This document shows, in pieces, positions 10,082-21,085 of a stretch of 64,000 nucleotides of DNA. A program made the position numbers and the translations under genes. The DNA comes from Brachionus manjavacas (taxonomy: Eukaryota; Rotifera; Eurotatoria; Ploima; Brachionidae): contig JAHQIY010000004.1 of NCBI GenBank assembly GCA_019054805.1, positions 3,100,001 to 3,164,000 of the forward strand, written 5' to 3'. Positions within the stretch are counted from its first letter, which is position 1; every line of letters starts with the position of its first letter. The notes beneath the pieces were generated by a model. It searched no databases. It was not told where the DNA came from and saw only the letters and a program-made list of their open reading frames with translations.

Positions 10082-11455
10082 TTACTGGAACGAATAGTTT
10101 ATTCAAGATTATACATTTTTTTGGAACAAAATTCACTCCTTATCCAGGAGCAATCTGGATTTAGGAAACACCGGCGAACATCAGATAATCTATTCTTTTT
10201 AATTCAAAAAAATTGTGGAATCATTTAATATAATGATAGGGTTTGGCATGAAGGTTTACTTATTAAATTGATTAAAATGAATCCACCTCATTACTTGACT
10301 AACTGGATTAGATCCTTTTTAGATAGTAGGACATTTAAGGTAAATGTGAATGACCAATTGAGCGACGAATATCAAATAACTGCAGGTGTTCCTCAAGGCT
10401 CAGGTAAGGTAATTAGTCCTCTTTTATTTAGTATTTATATTAATGACATCCCAAAAAGAAACAAAACAAATAATGAATAATCTCTGCTTTTCGCAGATGA
10501 TCTAGTTACATTCTTCATTTATAACAAGAAAGGGAACCTAGAAAATAAGATAAATAAATACACCAACCAACTAGAAATGAAATATAATGAATTATTAAAT
10601 GGAAAATGAAGATATCAGTTGAGAAAAGTCGTGTTCAGTAATCTTCTCTAGATACAAAAAAGAGAGTGATAATTAACTAAAAAATTAATGGACACAGAAT
10701 AGTGAGCCAAAAAGAAATCAAGTTTCTTGGTATTAAATTTGATTCTAAGCTAAACTTTAATATACTAGTAGACGAAATTAAAGAATGCTGAAACAAAAGG
10801 CTAAATATTATTAAGATATTGTCAAATAAAAAATGGGGTCTTACTCAAAACACACTAGGAAATTTATATATTTATATAATTTATATAAATCTTTAGTCGG
10901 ATCTATTTTAGACTATTCTTTACTTTGCTTGAATTCATTTTCAGAAAATAATATCAAAAAACTACAAGCAATTCAGAATACAGCAGTCAGATCTATCCTT
11001 TAGTCCCTTCAACATGGTGCATCATGAAGCTTTTAATAAACTTAAATTACTAACAGTCTCGAATCGTCTTTTTGAGTTGAGTAAGAGATATGTTGGGACA
11101 GGACTGAGTCATGCTATTCCATTGGTTGTAAGACTGGTTGAGGAATACAAAGAAGGTTTCGAATCAAGATATATTGAATACTCAACTCCATTGTGTAATT
11201 GCTACCTTACTATTTCCTACTTTTTTCCTGAAACCTGAACTATGTAAACATGTGCCACATGTAACAATCTTTTCCAATTTATGTCTTTTCAACTTTCATT
11301 TTTTTAGTTTATTTACTCTATTTTGATTCTTTTTTTTTTTATCTAATTTTATTAACTTTAATTTTATTTTTATTTTATTATTTTTTATTTTATTTTTAAT
11401 TTATTCTGAAGGGCTTTAGCTCGGTAGAGAAAACAAATTAATAAAAAAAAAATAA
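10082..11455 (+). mobile_element. LINE-A copy, broken, with 3' end
   Basis: Reverse-transcriptase fragments are joined by stops and frameshifts: 'HYLTNWIRSFLDSRTFKVNVND', the PQGS motif followed by an inserted Gly-Lys, the FADD region near 10490, 'KFLGIKFDSKLNF', and the C-terminal tail at 11014-11238. A 3' UTR ends in the GAGC/GCTC-type hairpin near 11410-11420. A deletion removes the segment between 'VESFN' and 'RVWHE'. It cannot encode an active enzyme. Confidence 0.8.
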
Positions 11456-11973
11456 GGTAAATGTGAATGACCACTTGAGCAAAGAATATCAAATAACTGC
11501 AGGTGTTCCTCAAGGCTCAGCAATTAGTCCTCTTTTATTTAGTACCCAGTCAATTAAAATTTGATGCATCATCAATGAAAAAAAGATTTATTCGAATTTT
11601 CATCGATGAGTAGTGAGCAGATTCTTAATGTTTCATCGATGATAAATACAAATTTCATCGGTTTTTTATATATTTCAATAATTTTTTTTTCATCGAATTA
11701 AAATAAATTTTAAAAGTAATTTAAAAGTAAATTATCAATTCTTAATTCTTTATTTAATTTAAATTATAAAACATTTATGAAAAAAATTATAAAATACTCA
11801 AGCCTGTTTAAAAAAATTCAAAATTAACTATTAAAAAAAATTTATTCTCATAAAAATCAAAAAATTAATTTAATCATCCTTTGTAAATTTAATAATACAA
11901 TTTTCATTTAAATTAAGAACAAAAATTTTATTACTAATATTATTAACATAAACTTTTAAAAAATTGTAGTTTA
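10791..11973. repeat. Inverted repeat IR1, right arm
   Basis: Mirror of 4255-5441, with the same element order reversed. 11455-11545 is a LINE-A scrap around the PQGS motif, and 11546-11973 an AT-rich repeat with CATCGATG motifs. Small differences show it is not a simple copy-paste artefact. Confidence 0.85.
11546..11973. repeat. AT-rich repeat with CATCGATG motifs
   Basis: It begins with TTTGATGCATCATCAATGA and carries several ATCGATG palindromes to about 11660. The same segment is inverted at 4255-4683, and the leading motif recurs at 47649. Probably part of a short non-autonomous element of unknown class. Confidence 0.45.
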
Positions 11974-12335
11974 TGGTTTCTCATCATTTAACAATAATTT
12001 TAAAGTCCTCTTTGCCGTATTGTACTACTTACTACATCGCTAGTCATGTGATTTTGCTTTTTTGACCACGGTGTTACATGAGTTTTTGAATTTGTCTCAA
12101 CTAGACGAGAGCTTGTCGTTGACTTCAATAGTCCAAGTATTCGATTCGTATATATGATTAGGTCCATTACTCATTTTTCCGGATTCTATTTCTCTATTAA
12201 TTTAGGTTAATCTTTAAAAAAAAATATTAATTAATTAAATTAGTTAATTGAGCAGAGTCTAATTTGTCAGAAAAAAAGATGGTTATTTTTTTAATGATGA
12301 TAATCTTTATATTTTGGCCAGGCATTTTTTTAACT
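11974..12335. other. Gap without recognised features
   Basis: AT-rich with a mixed-composition patch at 12000-12180. No convincing frame or repeat. Confidence 0.35.
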
Positions 12336-12715
12336 CCATTGTGTAATTGCTACCTTACTATTTACTCCTTTTTTCCTGAAACCTGAACTATGTAAACATG
12401 TGCCACATGTAACAATCTATTCCAATGCATGTCTTTTTAACTTCCTTTTCATTTTATTTTAGCTTATTTTACTTTATTTTGTTTTTTTATATTATAATTT
12501 ATTCTGAGGAAGCTCTAGCCCAGTTCAGAAAAGAAAAATAAAAAAAATTTAAAATGAATCTCCCTTACTTCCTCATTCAGTGAATAAAATCTTTTCTTGA
12601 ATCTAGAAAATTCAAATTAAACGTAAATGGTCATATTAGCGAGGAATTTTTTAAAAACCGCAAGTGTGCCTCAAGACTCAGTTAGTTGTCAATTATTGTT
12701 CAGCATATTTTAAAA
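12336..12715 (+). mobile_element. LINE-A 3' end joined to a second LINE RT scrap
   Basis: 12336-12540 is a diverged LINE-A 3' UTR ending in the hairpin region (GAAGCTCTAGC). 12553-12715 encodes a decayed 'ESRKFKLNVNGHISEE' block plus a broken PQGS region from another copy. On the minus strand 12722-12735 is a GAGT/ACTC hairpin like the LINE-B 3' end. Confidence 0.65.
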
Positions 12716-12739
12716 GGCTTTGAGTAATACAACTCTGAG

Positions 12740-13772
12740 GCTGAGCAGTTATTTCATCTGAATATTTTTAAAAAAACTCTTTTTTTTAAAAGGCAAAAAA
12801 TCCTTATAAAGCTATATCTTTCAGTAAAAAATCTTAAGCTTTAAATAAAAATTTTGAAAATAACAGATTTTAATTTGACTTTCTAGTTTTAAATTTTTTT
12901 TTAAATTTTGTTCATGAATTTTTTAACAGCATTCAATGCTGTTATAAAACAAAATATAATAGAATAGTTACATTAATTAAAGAGGGACAGAATAGCTTTT
13001 TTCTTATGTCCTTTTTCATTCTAAAATTCTGAGTTACTATTGAACAGTTAAATCTACTACTAAATTAAAGTTAAATGCAATATTAGTTATATCTAAAAAT
13101 TTAAATTAAAATAATTATTAAAAAATATTTTCTTTAAGTTCTGTTTCGGTATTTTTTTTCCTTTTAAATAATTTTTTTATCGAATAAATATTTATAAATA
13201 TTATTAAATTTTATTAACTCATTTATTCTAATTTTCTAAACTAAAATTACTTGGAAGATGTTTTTTTTTTAAGTTCCTTTTTGAATAAATTGAGTATATT
13301 TAAAATTATTGAAAAAATAATCAGAGTTATTCGAAAGTTGCTCAAGTCAAATGAATGGACTCTTAAAAATCTTTAAAATTATTTTTTTTTTTACTTTTGC
13401 ACAAGTCTCAAAATATTCTGTTTTCAGCTGAAGCAATAAGCTCAATCTTTCAATTAAGAAATTCACCGCATTCTAATTATTACATAATTATTAAAATTTA
13501 TTAGAAACATAAACTAGTTAAAAATAATTTTTTAAAACTAAAAATATAAGAAAAATATTCGATTGCTATAGACTAGGAAAAAAACAAAAATAATTAGTAA
13601 TAGGCTGCAAGTTCTACATTATGCTGCATTCAATTACTAAAATTTAAAAATTTTAAATTACTTTAAATTTATGATTCAGTATTTACTTATTAAAAAAGTA
13701 GAAGCAAGGTGTTTCAAAATTATTGTCATGTAGATATAGGTGAAGTTAAAATTTTAAGACGCCTAAGCATAT
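12740..13772. other. AT-rich gap upstream of the TIR gene
   Basis: Long A/T runs and no sustained frame. The last ~100 bases form the TIR-gene promoter region. Confidence 0.5.
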
Positions 13773-13780
13773 TATAAATA
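13773..13780 (+). promoter_or_regulatory. TATA box of the TIR-domain gene
   Basis: TATAAATA sits 45 bases before the ATG at 13825, giving an expected start of transcription near 13803 and a short 5' UTR. Confidence 0.55.
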
Positions 13781-13824
13781 CCGGTTCATTTGTAGCCAAA
13801 AATCGAAAAAACTGAAAAATCAAA

Positions 13825-15051
13825 ATGTCAGAAATAAACAATTCGGAAAAAGATCCTAAATTTTTCACCATTTATTTTAGCTACTGCTGGCATGACCAGA
13901 ACGTAGTGCAAAAACTAGCACATGATGTCTCCGAAATGGACTTCAACATCTTGTTTGATGACGATTATGAAAAATTAAATTTAAACATTTACAACTCAAT
14001 TCACAAATGTGATCTAATTTTAGTTTGCCTGAGTAAAAATTATCTCAAGTGTTTTGCTTGTCAACAAGAGGCGAAATTTTTTTTCGAAAAAAAAATCCCA
14101 ACTCTGACCATCTCAATTGAAGAAGACTTTTTAGCCGATAAATGGTTGTCTAAAATAATCGCTGGCAAACAGTACAACCAAATAATGAAACCCATTCAGT
14201 ATCCTCATTCAAAATCACAACTGCACAATAGATTGAACCAAATTTATTCTAAAATGCAATATCAAGACATAGTTGAACAACGACATAGCAAAAGATTTCC
14301 TAGCCCGGAAGAAACTCTAAAGAGGAAATCATCATATGAAAATAAATTGATTTCTTTAATTGAAAAAGAACACAAGAGAGTGAGTGAAGAAAAGGAAAAT
14401 ATTCAAAAGCTGTTTGTTTATGATGAGTTTATCAGTGGGTTAGAAAAGGAAGTACCAATAATTTACAGATGGTACATTAAGTATCCAAATGTGACAATTT
14501 CAAATTTTCCCGCTTTTTCCCCAACTGGCGATTTAAATGATGCGGCGTTTCCTTATCCTGCTGATTCGCTCGAGGATCTGGAGAGTAAAAGTAAAAAACA
14601 GCTAAATTCCTATGGAAGAGGAAGTTCACTAAGCCATTTAAATACTCAAAGAACTGTCAATCTTTGCTGGTTGTCGGCCGAATATGATAAAATAATGTCA
14701 CAGAAAAAAACAGACAAACCGGATTATGCTCATGAATATTTTGCCAAGCTGATTGAAAGAACTGCAAGTTTTAACACAGAATTGTCTAATAATAAACTTT
14801 GGCGAAGCTTTGTTGGATTTCCCGGCCCCGAAAGAACTGAAGAGGACATGGAACGAAGAAGAAAGTTGGATAGTGATCTTAGTATCAAGAAAAAAAGACG
14901 GCTTGAATTGTGCAAGTTTTTTAATGATCGCTATTCAAATTGTCCATCAGATGTTTTTTGTAAATTTGCTCAGCAACTGTTAAAAAATAAGCAAGAATTT
15001 GAAACGATTTGTGAAAAAAACGATGTAGTTATTCCTTTGCCAAATTTTTAA
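13825..15051 (+). CDS. TIR-domain protein with novel C-terminal region
   Basis: An intact single-exon 408-residue protein. Residues 13-115 form a TIR domain: strand A 'TIYFSYCWHD', a 'FNILFDDD' segment, 'CDLILVCLSKNYL', then 'CFACQQEA' and 'WLSKIIAGKQYNQI'. The Cys-x2-Glu (C79, E82) matches the position of the catalytic Glu in NAD-cleaving TIR domains such as SARM1, so enzymatic activity is plausible but inferred. A charged, probably coiled-coil stretch follows at about 160-200. Residues 200-408 match no domain I know; they contain 'RTVNLCWLSAEYD' and a basic 'KKKRR' near 355. No signal peptide, membrane helix or death domain is seen. The TATA box upstream and AATAAA near 15137 suggest a working gene. 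Likely a cytosolic innate-immune or cell-death effector. Confidence 0.8.
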   Translation: MSEINNSEKDPKFFTIYFSYCWHDQNVVQKLAHDVSEMDFNILFDDDYEKLNLNIYNSIHKCDLILVCLSKNYLKCFACQQEAKFFFEKKIPTLTISIEEDFLADKWLSKIIAGKQYNQIMKPIQYPHSKSQLHNRLNQIYSKMQYQDIVEQRHSKRFPSPEETLKRKSSYENKLISLIEKEHKRVSEEKENIQKLFVYDEFISGLEKEVPIIYRWYIKYPNVTISNFPAFSPTGDLNDAAFPYPADSLEDLESKSKKQLNSYGRGSSLSHLNTQRTVNLCWLSAEYDKIMSQKKTDKPDYAHEYFAKLIERTASFNTELSNNKLWRSFVGFPGPERTEEDMERRRKLDSDLSIKKKRRLELCKFFNDRYSNCPSDVFCKFAQQLLKNKQEFETICEKNDVVIPLPNF

Positions 15052-16115
15052 ATTTTTTTTTCTAATGATAAAATTACAATTATTAGATAATAGAATATTT
15101 TTTTGAAATATTTGAGTTTTATTTTACACTTTCATAATAAAATGTCTGATTTAGATTATTTTTAAACTTTTTTGTTGTCATTATTTGAAAAATACCGAAT
15201 AATAAATAAAAACCGAAACGAATTGTCTGTTTTTAACAAAATTTACGTAAAATGTCAAAAAATACTTAATTTTTGGGGAATTTTAATGATTTTTTGTAAG
15301 TCTTAATTTTTTGAATACGTTTATTTTCACGTAAGTTACCTGAAAAAAAAATAGAAAATTGTAACACTTAAGATGCGTTTACGTTCTACAAAAAATTTAA
15401 TTTATTTTCACTTAATTTAAATCAAGACATAAAAAATATTTACAAGGTTTTAAATACATTTCCAAATTTTCTTGATTTTCCATAAGTTCTATTTAAACAT
15501 TTTAAATGGAAAAAACAATTACAAGCCACAAGTAAGAAATCTTGAATTAATTTTTCAATTTTCATTTTAAACTAAAAAAAGGATTTTTTTTTATAAAAGT
15601 TTGTTTGTAATTTACCTGAATACCTTTAAGGTTTTCTTAGATGCATGCTTAGCGTTTTAGATATCCGATTTTCAGGAATAAAATTTAAAATAGTTTATAG
15701 TATTAGTTAGAATTATGAATTCTAAAATTTTTAAACTCAGCTAAACCACACTTCTATAAATAATAGGCATAATTAAAAAATATTGAAAATTATAAAGTAC
15801 TAACAGCACATTAAAAAGGATTCGAAAAATTCTAAATTTTTTAAATTTTTTAATTTTAAGTTTCAAATTTTATTTCTAGAAATTATTAGATTTTTAATAT
15901 TAAACTTTTTTAAATTAGACCAGCATATATTTATTTAATTTTAATGATTTTAGATTGAGACTTGTGTGCATTTTCGAATGGAAAAGAGTATTTTTTGAGA
16001 CCTCATATTTGAAATAAAACATAATAGAAAAAAAAAATTTTCTTTTAAATGGTTATTGAATTAGTACCCACCACTTCTAGCCAAAAAAAGAATAAAAAAT
16101 GATTCTCATATTTAA
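15052..16115. other. AT-rich gap
   Basis: Contains the probable poly(A) signal of the TIR gene near 15137. Beyond that I see only A/T runs and short frames. Confidence 0.5.
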
Positions 16116-17291
16116 CCCTTTAACTACCACACCCTCTAGAACTTGTTAAAAAAATTTCAAAATTACACTTTAATTTTGATTTAATATGAAAATAAGTTTT
16201 AGAAAAAAAAAAATTTTTTTTTAATGGAAATAAAATTGTTGCGGAATTGCAACATTGGTTTAAAACCCATTAAATAAAATTATTTCAGTTGATAAATTTT
16301 TAAAGAAATTTTTTCGAGTTTTTAAATTATAAAGGTTTTTCATATATCTAATTATAAAAAAATATATAGTTATTCGTTATGAAATTTATAGAAACAGTTT
16401 CGTTCGGATGTAAAGCAAAGCATAACTTCACATTTTGAACATTTATATTGAGTTGTCCTCTGACACAATTAGCATCGATTTCTTTTATCTGCTGATATGA
16501 TCCAGTGGCCTATGTTATCATGCCTTATATCTTCACTAATTCTAGGAAATCATACTATCTGTGAAAATTTTTTTAAAGTATATTTATTTTCAGCGTGGTT
16601 TATCTTTCTTTGTTTTTTAGGCTCTTTTATTTAATTTATTTTCTTTTGCCTTTTTTACCTTTACAATCATTTTCAGGTTCAGTATCACTATTTGAAGAGG
16701 CACTTTTATAAGAATCGTCAGAACTGGATTCTGATTCAACAATATCTGATTGCTGCGATTCATCTTCCGACTGGTTTTCGATATCTGATCCATAGTCTGG
16801 GAAATCAGTGATAATTGGTGCTTTTCGTTTTCTAAGAACATTTTTATACATTTCTGAGAAAAAAAAATTTAACTAAAAATTTAGAAATGAAATAAAAATT
16901 TAAAAAAAATCAATAAAAAACCAATGTTGCATTTTTAATACAACATTAAAAATTAAAAAAAAAGTCAATTTTAAAAACCAAGTCTCTTTTTTTTTTAAAT
17001 TTATTATTCATCATACTTATAAGTGATTAAAATTTTTTTTTTTTGCTATTTACAAGTAACAGTTAATTAACTAGCCTAAGAAAGAATTTGAAAAAATTTT
17101 TAATAATAAATTTTAACTTACTTTTGCAAGTTCAAAGTTGCTTAACTTAAATAATTTGGAAAAAAAAATTAAACATGGTTGTGCTGAGTTTAGGAAATAA
17201 AAAAAAAAATTGTATTTTTATAACTTAATTTAATGAATTTAGGTCTTTTTTTATCGTGTGTTGCAATTTTTGTACATTGGGAGTTAAAGGT
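16116..17291. mobile_element. Second piggyBac-type element, internally deleted (1176 bases)
   Basis: TTAA flanks both ends (16112-16115, 17292-17295). Terminal repeats are CCCTTTAACTACC and, reversed, ACCTTTAACTCCC, with two mismatches. Subterminal inverted motifs GCAACATTGG (about 16251) and CCAATGTTGC (16921) are also present. A different family from 5767-6736. Confidence 0.8.
16370..16851 (-). pseudogene. piggyBac transposase remnant: acidic N terminus and Cys-rich C terminus
   Basis: ATG at 16851 opens a 71-residue frame ('DFPDYGSDIENQSEDESQQ...'), the acidic N terminus typical of piggyBac. After a stop and a deletion, 16590-16370 encodes the C terminus: 'GHWIISADKRNRC', then 'TTQYKCSKCEVMLC' and 'RNCFYKFH' before TAA 16372-16370. 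The last motifs are the piggyBac cysteine-rich finger. The DDD core is absent. Confidence 0.75.
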
Positions 17292-18026
17292 TTAAAATGA
17301 ACTTTTATGTCATGATTTGTTTATCATGAATTGAAAATTCACGGTGATTGAAGAGTTTTAGTTGAAGTTTAACTGATGTAATTATTATATTGATAAATTA
17401 CCATATTATCATTTTTTGCTTGTACCAGTTCATAGAAGGAGCTAAAAAAATTGCTAATTGGGAAGACCAAATCGGCAAAATAACTGAATTTTTTTTTCTT
17501 AAATAGAATTCAAAAGTTTTTTTATTTAATTTTTTTGAAAAATTCCGGAAATTGGCTTCATGTTGAATCTCTTTGTTCAAAAGGATCTAATTATTTCAAT
17601 CAATTAAAATTTTATAAAGCTTAGATTTGACAAATAAAACAAATTTTTTGAACAAAGTTTTTTTATTGAATATTTTTAATTAATAGAATACTTAATAAAT
17701 TTTTAATGTTTAAATTATTATTTAATTTTTTCTGAAAGCTCTTTTTTACATAAAATTAAAATTAATTGTAAAAATACTTAAAATTCACCTTTATTTAAAA
17801 TATTTAAAATAATTTTATTTTTACTTAAAATTCAACAATAGAGTCAATAAACTATTTATTTGTGTTTAGTATTTAAATTTGTAAATAATTTTTATTTAAT
17901 TTTTTTATGTAAAAATCTAAAAGAAAGGAAAAAATTCATGTTCAAATACATTAGAAACTGTTTAAACCATAAAAAATATGTTACAAGGAAAAAAAATCAC
18001 AATAATATTTTTTGATTTTTCCAAAA
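17292..18026. other. AT-rich gap
   Basis: No gene is recognised. It contains the 3' flank of the receptor gene on the minus strand. Confidence 0.5.
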
Positions 18027-19028
18027 TTATTGCAATTTTTTTTTTAATTTTGCTTTGGCTATTAATGCTTTAAATTCTGTTTTATATACTTTATTGTGTT
18101 TGTAATAAATGACTATTTTGAAAATTATCATCAAACGAAGCCCCATTCGACCGATTAGTGATAGCACGCTATCTACCAGAAAATTTTTACTCTTGAATAA
18201 TTCAGACAAGCCGTAATATAAAGCGTAAGGTATTGTTCCAGTTGAATAAGTAAAAGCTACAAAAATCACCATTTGCGTCACATTTTTCCGTGTTTTGTGT
18301 TCCTTGTCTCTTAAAATTTTTGCTTTACAGGTCTGACTTTTGGATGTCAAATCAATAAATCTAAATAATTTTTTTTTATCCAAATACTTTTGAAATTTTA
18401 TTAATGTAAAAATATTTATAACAAGCAGCAAAAAAGAGGCAATGAAAAGACGAATTGTTGACAAAACAATTGGAATGACGCGTCCAGCTTCAGAAAAGCC
18501 AAATTTTGTATACTCTGTGTGGTATTCATTATTTCCCAAGTAGACAATTTTTTTCAAAAAAAACACCGGAGTATAATATACTAATGAAAAAGCACAGGTA
18601 ATTAGCATCACAATATTTGGTCGTTGGCTTTGCAGAATGGTATTTGCCGTAAACATGCTGTATCTTTGGATGGTTATAAAGAGCTCGATTAAAATGGTAT
18701 AAATGGCCAAACAACTAGATAGGTAATCATCTATCGCAATCATGTAAGCATGTCTGTACAATTCTTTGGCATTTAAATTTTCACAAGGGTTACCACATGA
18801 GAATAGAACATATGAAGATATCATTAGCATGTAAAAAGAATCAGCAAGCGAAGAAAAAAGATAAAATTTGTAAATTTGATCTTTTTGCCTCAAGTTCCAA
18901 AATATAATGAAATTAAAAATTGATGTTAAAATTCCAATTAACCCCATTAAGCTAAAAATTATTTCAACTGCTTTTAAAACATACTCGGGATTTCCACTTG
19001 AACGATTGCTACTATTGGAATAATTCAT
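18027..19028 (-). CDS. Seven-transmembrane receptor, rhodopsin-like (orphan)
   Basis: An intact single-exon 333-residue membrane protein. The N terminus carries three N-glycosylation sequons (Asn2, Asn5, Asn8). Hydrophobic segments sit at about 20-46, 55-78, 98-120, 137-160, 185-215, 245-270 and 280-305. Asn39 in TM1 and Asp63 in TM2 ('LADSF') occupy the usual class A positions. The DRY motif at the end of TM3 reads Gln-Arg-Tyr (121-123). TM7 lacks NPxxY. A basic third loop and a Lys-rich tail fit the cytosolic side. Likely couples a small ligand or peptide to G proteins; ligand unknown. The altered DRY and missing NPxxY suggest a lineage-specific chemoreceptor or neuropeptide-receptor-like branch. 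Confidence 0.8.
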   Translation of the reverse strand: MNYSNSSNRSSGNPEYVLKAVEIIFSLMGLIGILTSIFNFIIFWNLRQKDQIYKFYLFSSLADSFYMLMISSYVLFSCGNPCENLNAKELYRHAYMIAIDDYLSSCLAIYTILIELFITIQRYSMFTANTILQSQRPNIVMLITCAFSLVYYTPVFFLKKIVYLGNNEYHTEYTKFGFSEAGRVIPIVLSTIRLFIASFLLLVINIFTLIKFQKYLDKKKLFRFIDLTSKSQTCKAKILRDKEHKTRKNVTQMVIFVAFTYSTGTIPYALYYGLSELFKSKNFLVDSVLSLIGRMGLRLMIIFKIVIYYKHNKVYKTEFKALIAKAKLKKKLQ

Positions 19029-19065
19029 AGCTAAAATTAAATCTAAATTTTATTTATTTTAATTT

Positions 19066-19073
19066 TATTTATA
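19066..19073 (-). promoter_or_regulatory. TATA-like box upstream of the 7TM receptor
   Basis: On the minus strand TATAAATA lies 37 bases before the ATG at 19028. This is close for a TATA box, so the 5' UTR would be very short. The AT-rich context lowers confidence. Confidence 0.35.
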
Positions 19074-19080
19074 AAAACAC

Positions 19081-19699
19081 TAAATAAATTCCTTGACCAC
19101 TGACAAGACGGAAGTATTACCCCAATTTTCAGAAAGACAATCAGATCTTAAAAACTTTACACCAATTTTCCCAATTTCAGTCCCATGCAAATACTTGAAA
19201 TTGTTTCCGAGCACCATCAACTCGTATCTTAGGTTGTACCATTTTAAATATTTATTGATCAAATTTGATGATTTCAATAATTGTAAGTAAATTCCCGTAA
19301 AAATTAAAATTATCAAAGAAAAAATCGAATGTTTTACTTTTTTTGCCCCCTTGAATAAATAAATATATGGTAGTAGTAATAGTAGTAGGAAGTGATGTTG
19401 AGAAAAAAAATAAAATTATTTTTATCCTGAGCAGTAGCGACAGTAGACGCTCTGCTTTTACAGCCTTAGACCAGTTTTCTAGCAATTTTTAGTATGTCAA
19501 TAGTTTTATAAAATAAAAATAACAATAAAAATAGAATACTAAAAATTGCTCCTAAAATATTTTCTCTTTAAAAATAGTTTTTGTTTTAAATTTTAACTGA
19601 TTTCATGATTGATAATAACTTTTTTTTCGCATGATTGTTTAATGATTTCACAGAAAATCTAAGAGTTTCTCAATTCAGTTTTTGAATAAGTAAGTGTCG
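19081..19699. other. Gap between receptor and LINE remnants
   Basis: Short frames on both strands with no recognisable domain. A TAG/TAC-rich simple stretch lies near 19365-19395. Confidence 0.4.
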
Positions 19700-20140
19700 G
19701 TGATGCTTCTGGTACCCGGATCAAGTGCGTTCCAATAACCAGCTGCTCGATTGGTAAAAAAGTGATGCTGAAGACCAAAGTTGCTTACAAGCTGACGTTC
19801 GATCGCCAACTGACCTCGTCTTGTGCGACCAGCTAGGCTGTTCAAACCTTTAACTACTAGGAACTGATTGCCAAATATATCAGTTCAACTTGGTCGTAAT
19901 GGTGATGGATATTATGTAACTGGATGAGATCTCCACGTCTCCGTCTTTCTTCGAGTGTCGTCCACCCAAGAGCTTTTTTCTTTCTACGTACCGCTTTGAC
20001 CTAAGCTCAGGAAACAGTTTTAAAACATAATTTTCTCTGAACACGCTCAAGAATATCGATATCAACTGGTCGATACACATTTCAAGCGAAAACTGCAAAT
20101 TCTAGATGTGGTCTTATGAAAGACATATCTATCGTGGAAT
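19700..20140 (-). mobile_element. LINE family G, reverse-transcriptase C-terminal remnant
   Basis: On the minus strand 20125-19880 reads 'SFIRPHLEFAV', 'DIDILERVQRKL' and 'LGWTTLEERRRRGDLIQL', the post-RT region shared by CR1/Jockey-type LINEs. Stops and frameshifts are present. Confidence 0.7.
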
Positions 20141-20224
20141 CTGATGTAATTCGGTGGTAGAATGATAAAAAATCTGTAGATATTTCTGTCCCACTATTGG
20201 AATACACAAGCATGAATAAACATT

Positions 20225-21085
20225 TGGTTTTGGTTTTGTTACAAAAAAGTCATGCGAAACAAATCTACTCGAAGCTGTCGACATCATTACTTAGACACTA
20301 AATCAAGGGAATGATGTCGACCTAATATTTCGGGATTTCTATCACTCAGCACTTCTGATAAAACATATGGCTTTAAGGGTCAAAATCGCTTGGATTAAAT
20401 CGTTCCTCGCCGGGAGAAGACAACGTGTAGTAATCGGAAACAACGTGTCACCCTAGCAGGAAGTGAAAAGTGAGGTCCCTCAGGGTTCAGTACTAGGCCC
20501 TTTATTGTTCATCATGGAGAAACGACATGCCTGAAGTTATGAGTCACGCTTTGATTTAAGTCACAAGTCTTAAGTCAAGTCAATGACTTAAATTTTTTTT
20601 TTTGTGAAGTTTAATCAAGTCAACTAATTTTCTGATTTTTAAACTAAAAAATAAATATGATTTTTTATTTTAATCCAAAAAAAGTTTAGTTTTAAAATCA
20701 GAAAATTAGTTGACTTGATTAAACTTCACTAAAAAAATGAAAAAAAAATTAAAGACATTGGCTTTGACTTAATAAAAAAAAAACTTAAAACGTCATAACT
20801 TAGAAAGTTCGATTTTAAAAAGAGCATTTAAAGCCTGAACGATTGATTCGTTCAAGAATCTCTATTGTACATTCGTTAGGCCTCATCTTGAATTCGCCTC
20901 TTCGGTCTGGAACCCTCACAATAAAGCAGACATTAAAATACTCGAACGAGTTGAAAAAAGAGCAACAAATATTGTCACTAGATTGGGATTTTTAACTAAC
21001 TTTGAAAGATTAGATAAACTCAACTTAACGACATTAGAAGAGAAAAGATTGAGAGGAGATGTAGTACAGTAAAAAAAAACATAAT
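20225..21085 (+). mobile_element. LINE family F remnant split by a foldback element
   Basis: 20225-20540 reads 'CETNLLEA', 'GNDVDLIF' and 'EVPQGSVLGPLLF', a reverse-transcriptase core. 20820-21085 reads 'FVRPHLEFASSVWNPHNK', 'ILERVEKRATNIV' and 'LTTLEEKRLRGDVVQ'. The foldback at 20572-20770 and a deletion lie between them. Decayed. Confidence 0.7.
20572..20770. mobile_element. Foldback/MITE-like element
   Basis: Arms of about 43 bases (20604-20646 and 20685-20729) are near-perfect reverse complements; they contain AATTAGTTGACTTGATTAAA. Weaker pairing extends to AAGTCAAGTCAATGACTT at the left end and its partner near 20750-20770. No coding capacity. Superfamily not determined. Confidence 0.7.

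Noticed and set aside
16617-16851. Acidic 71-codon frame as a stand-alone host gene
   Set aside because: It lies inside TTAA-flanked terminal repeats and is followed by a piggyBac-type Cys-rich C terminus, so it is the transposase N terminus.
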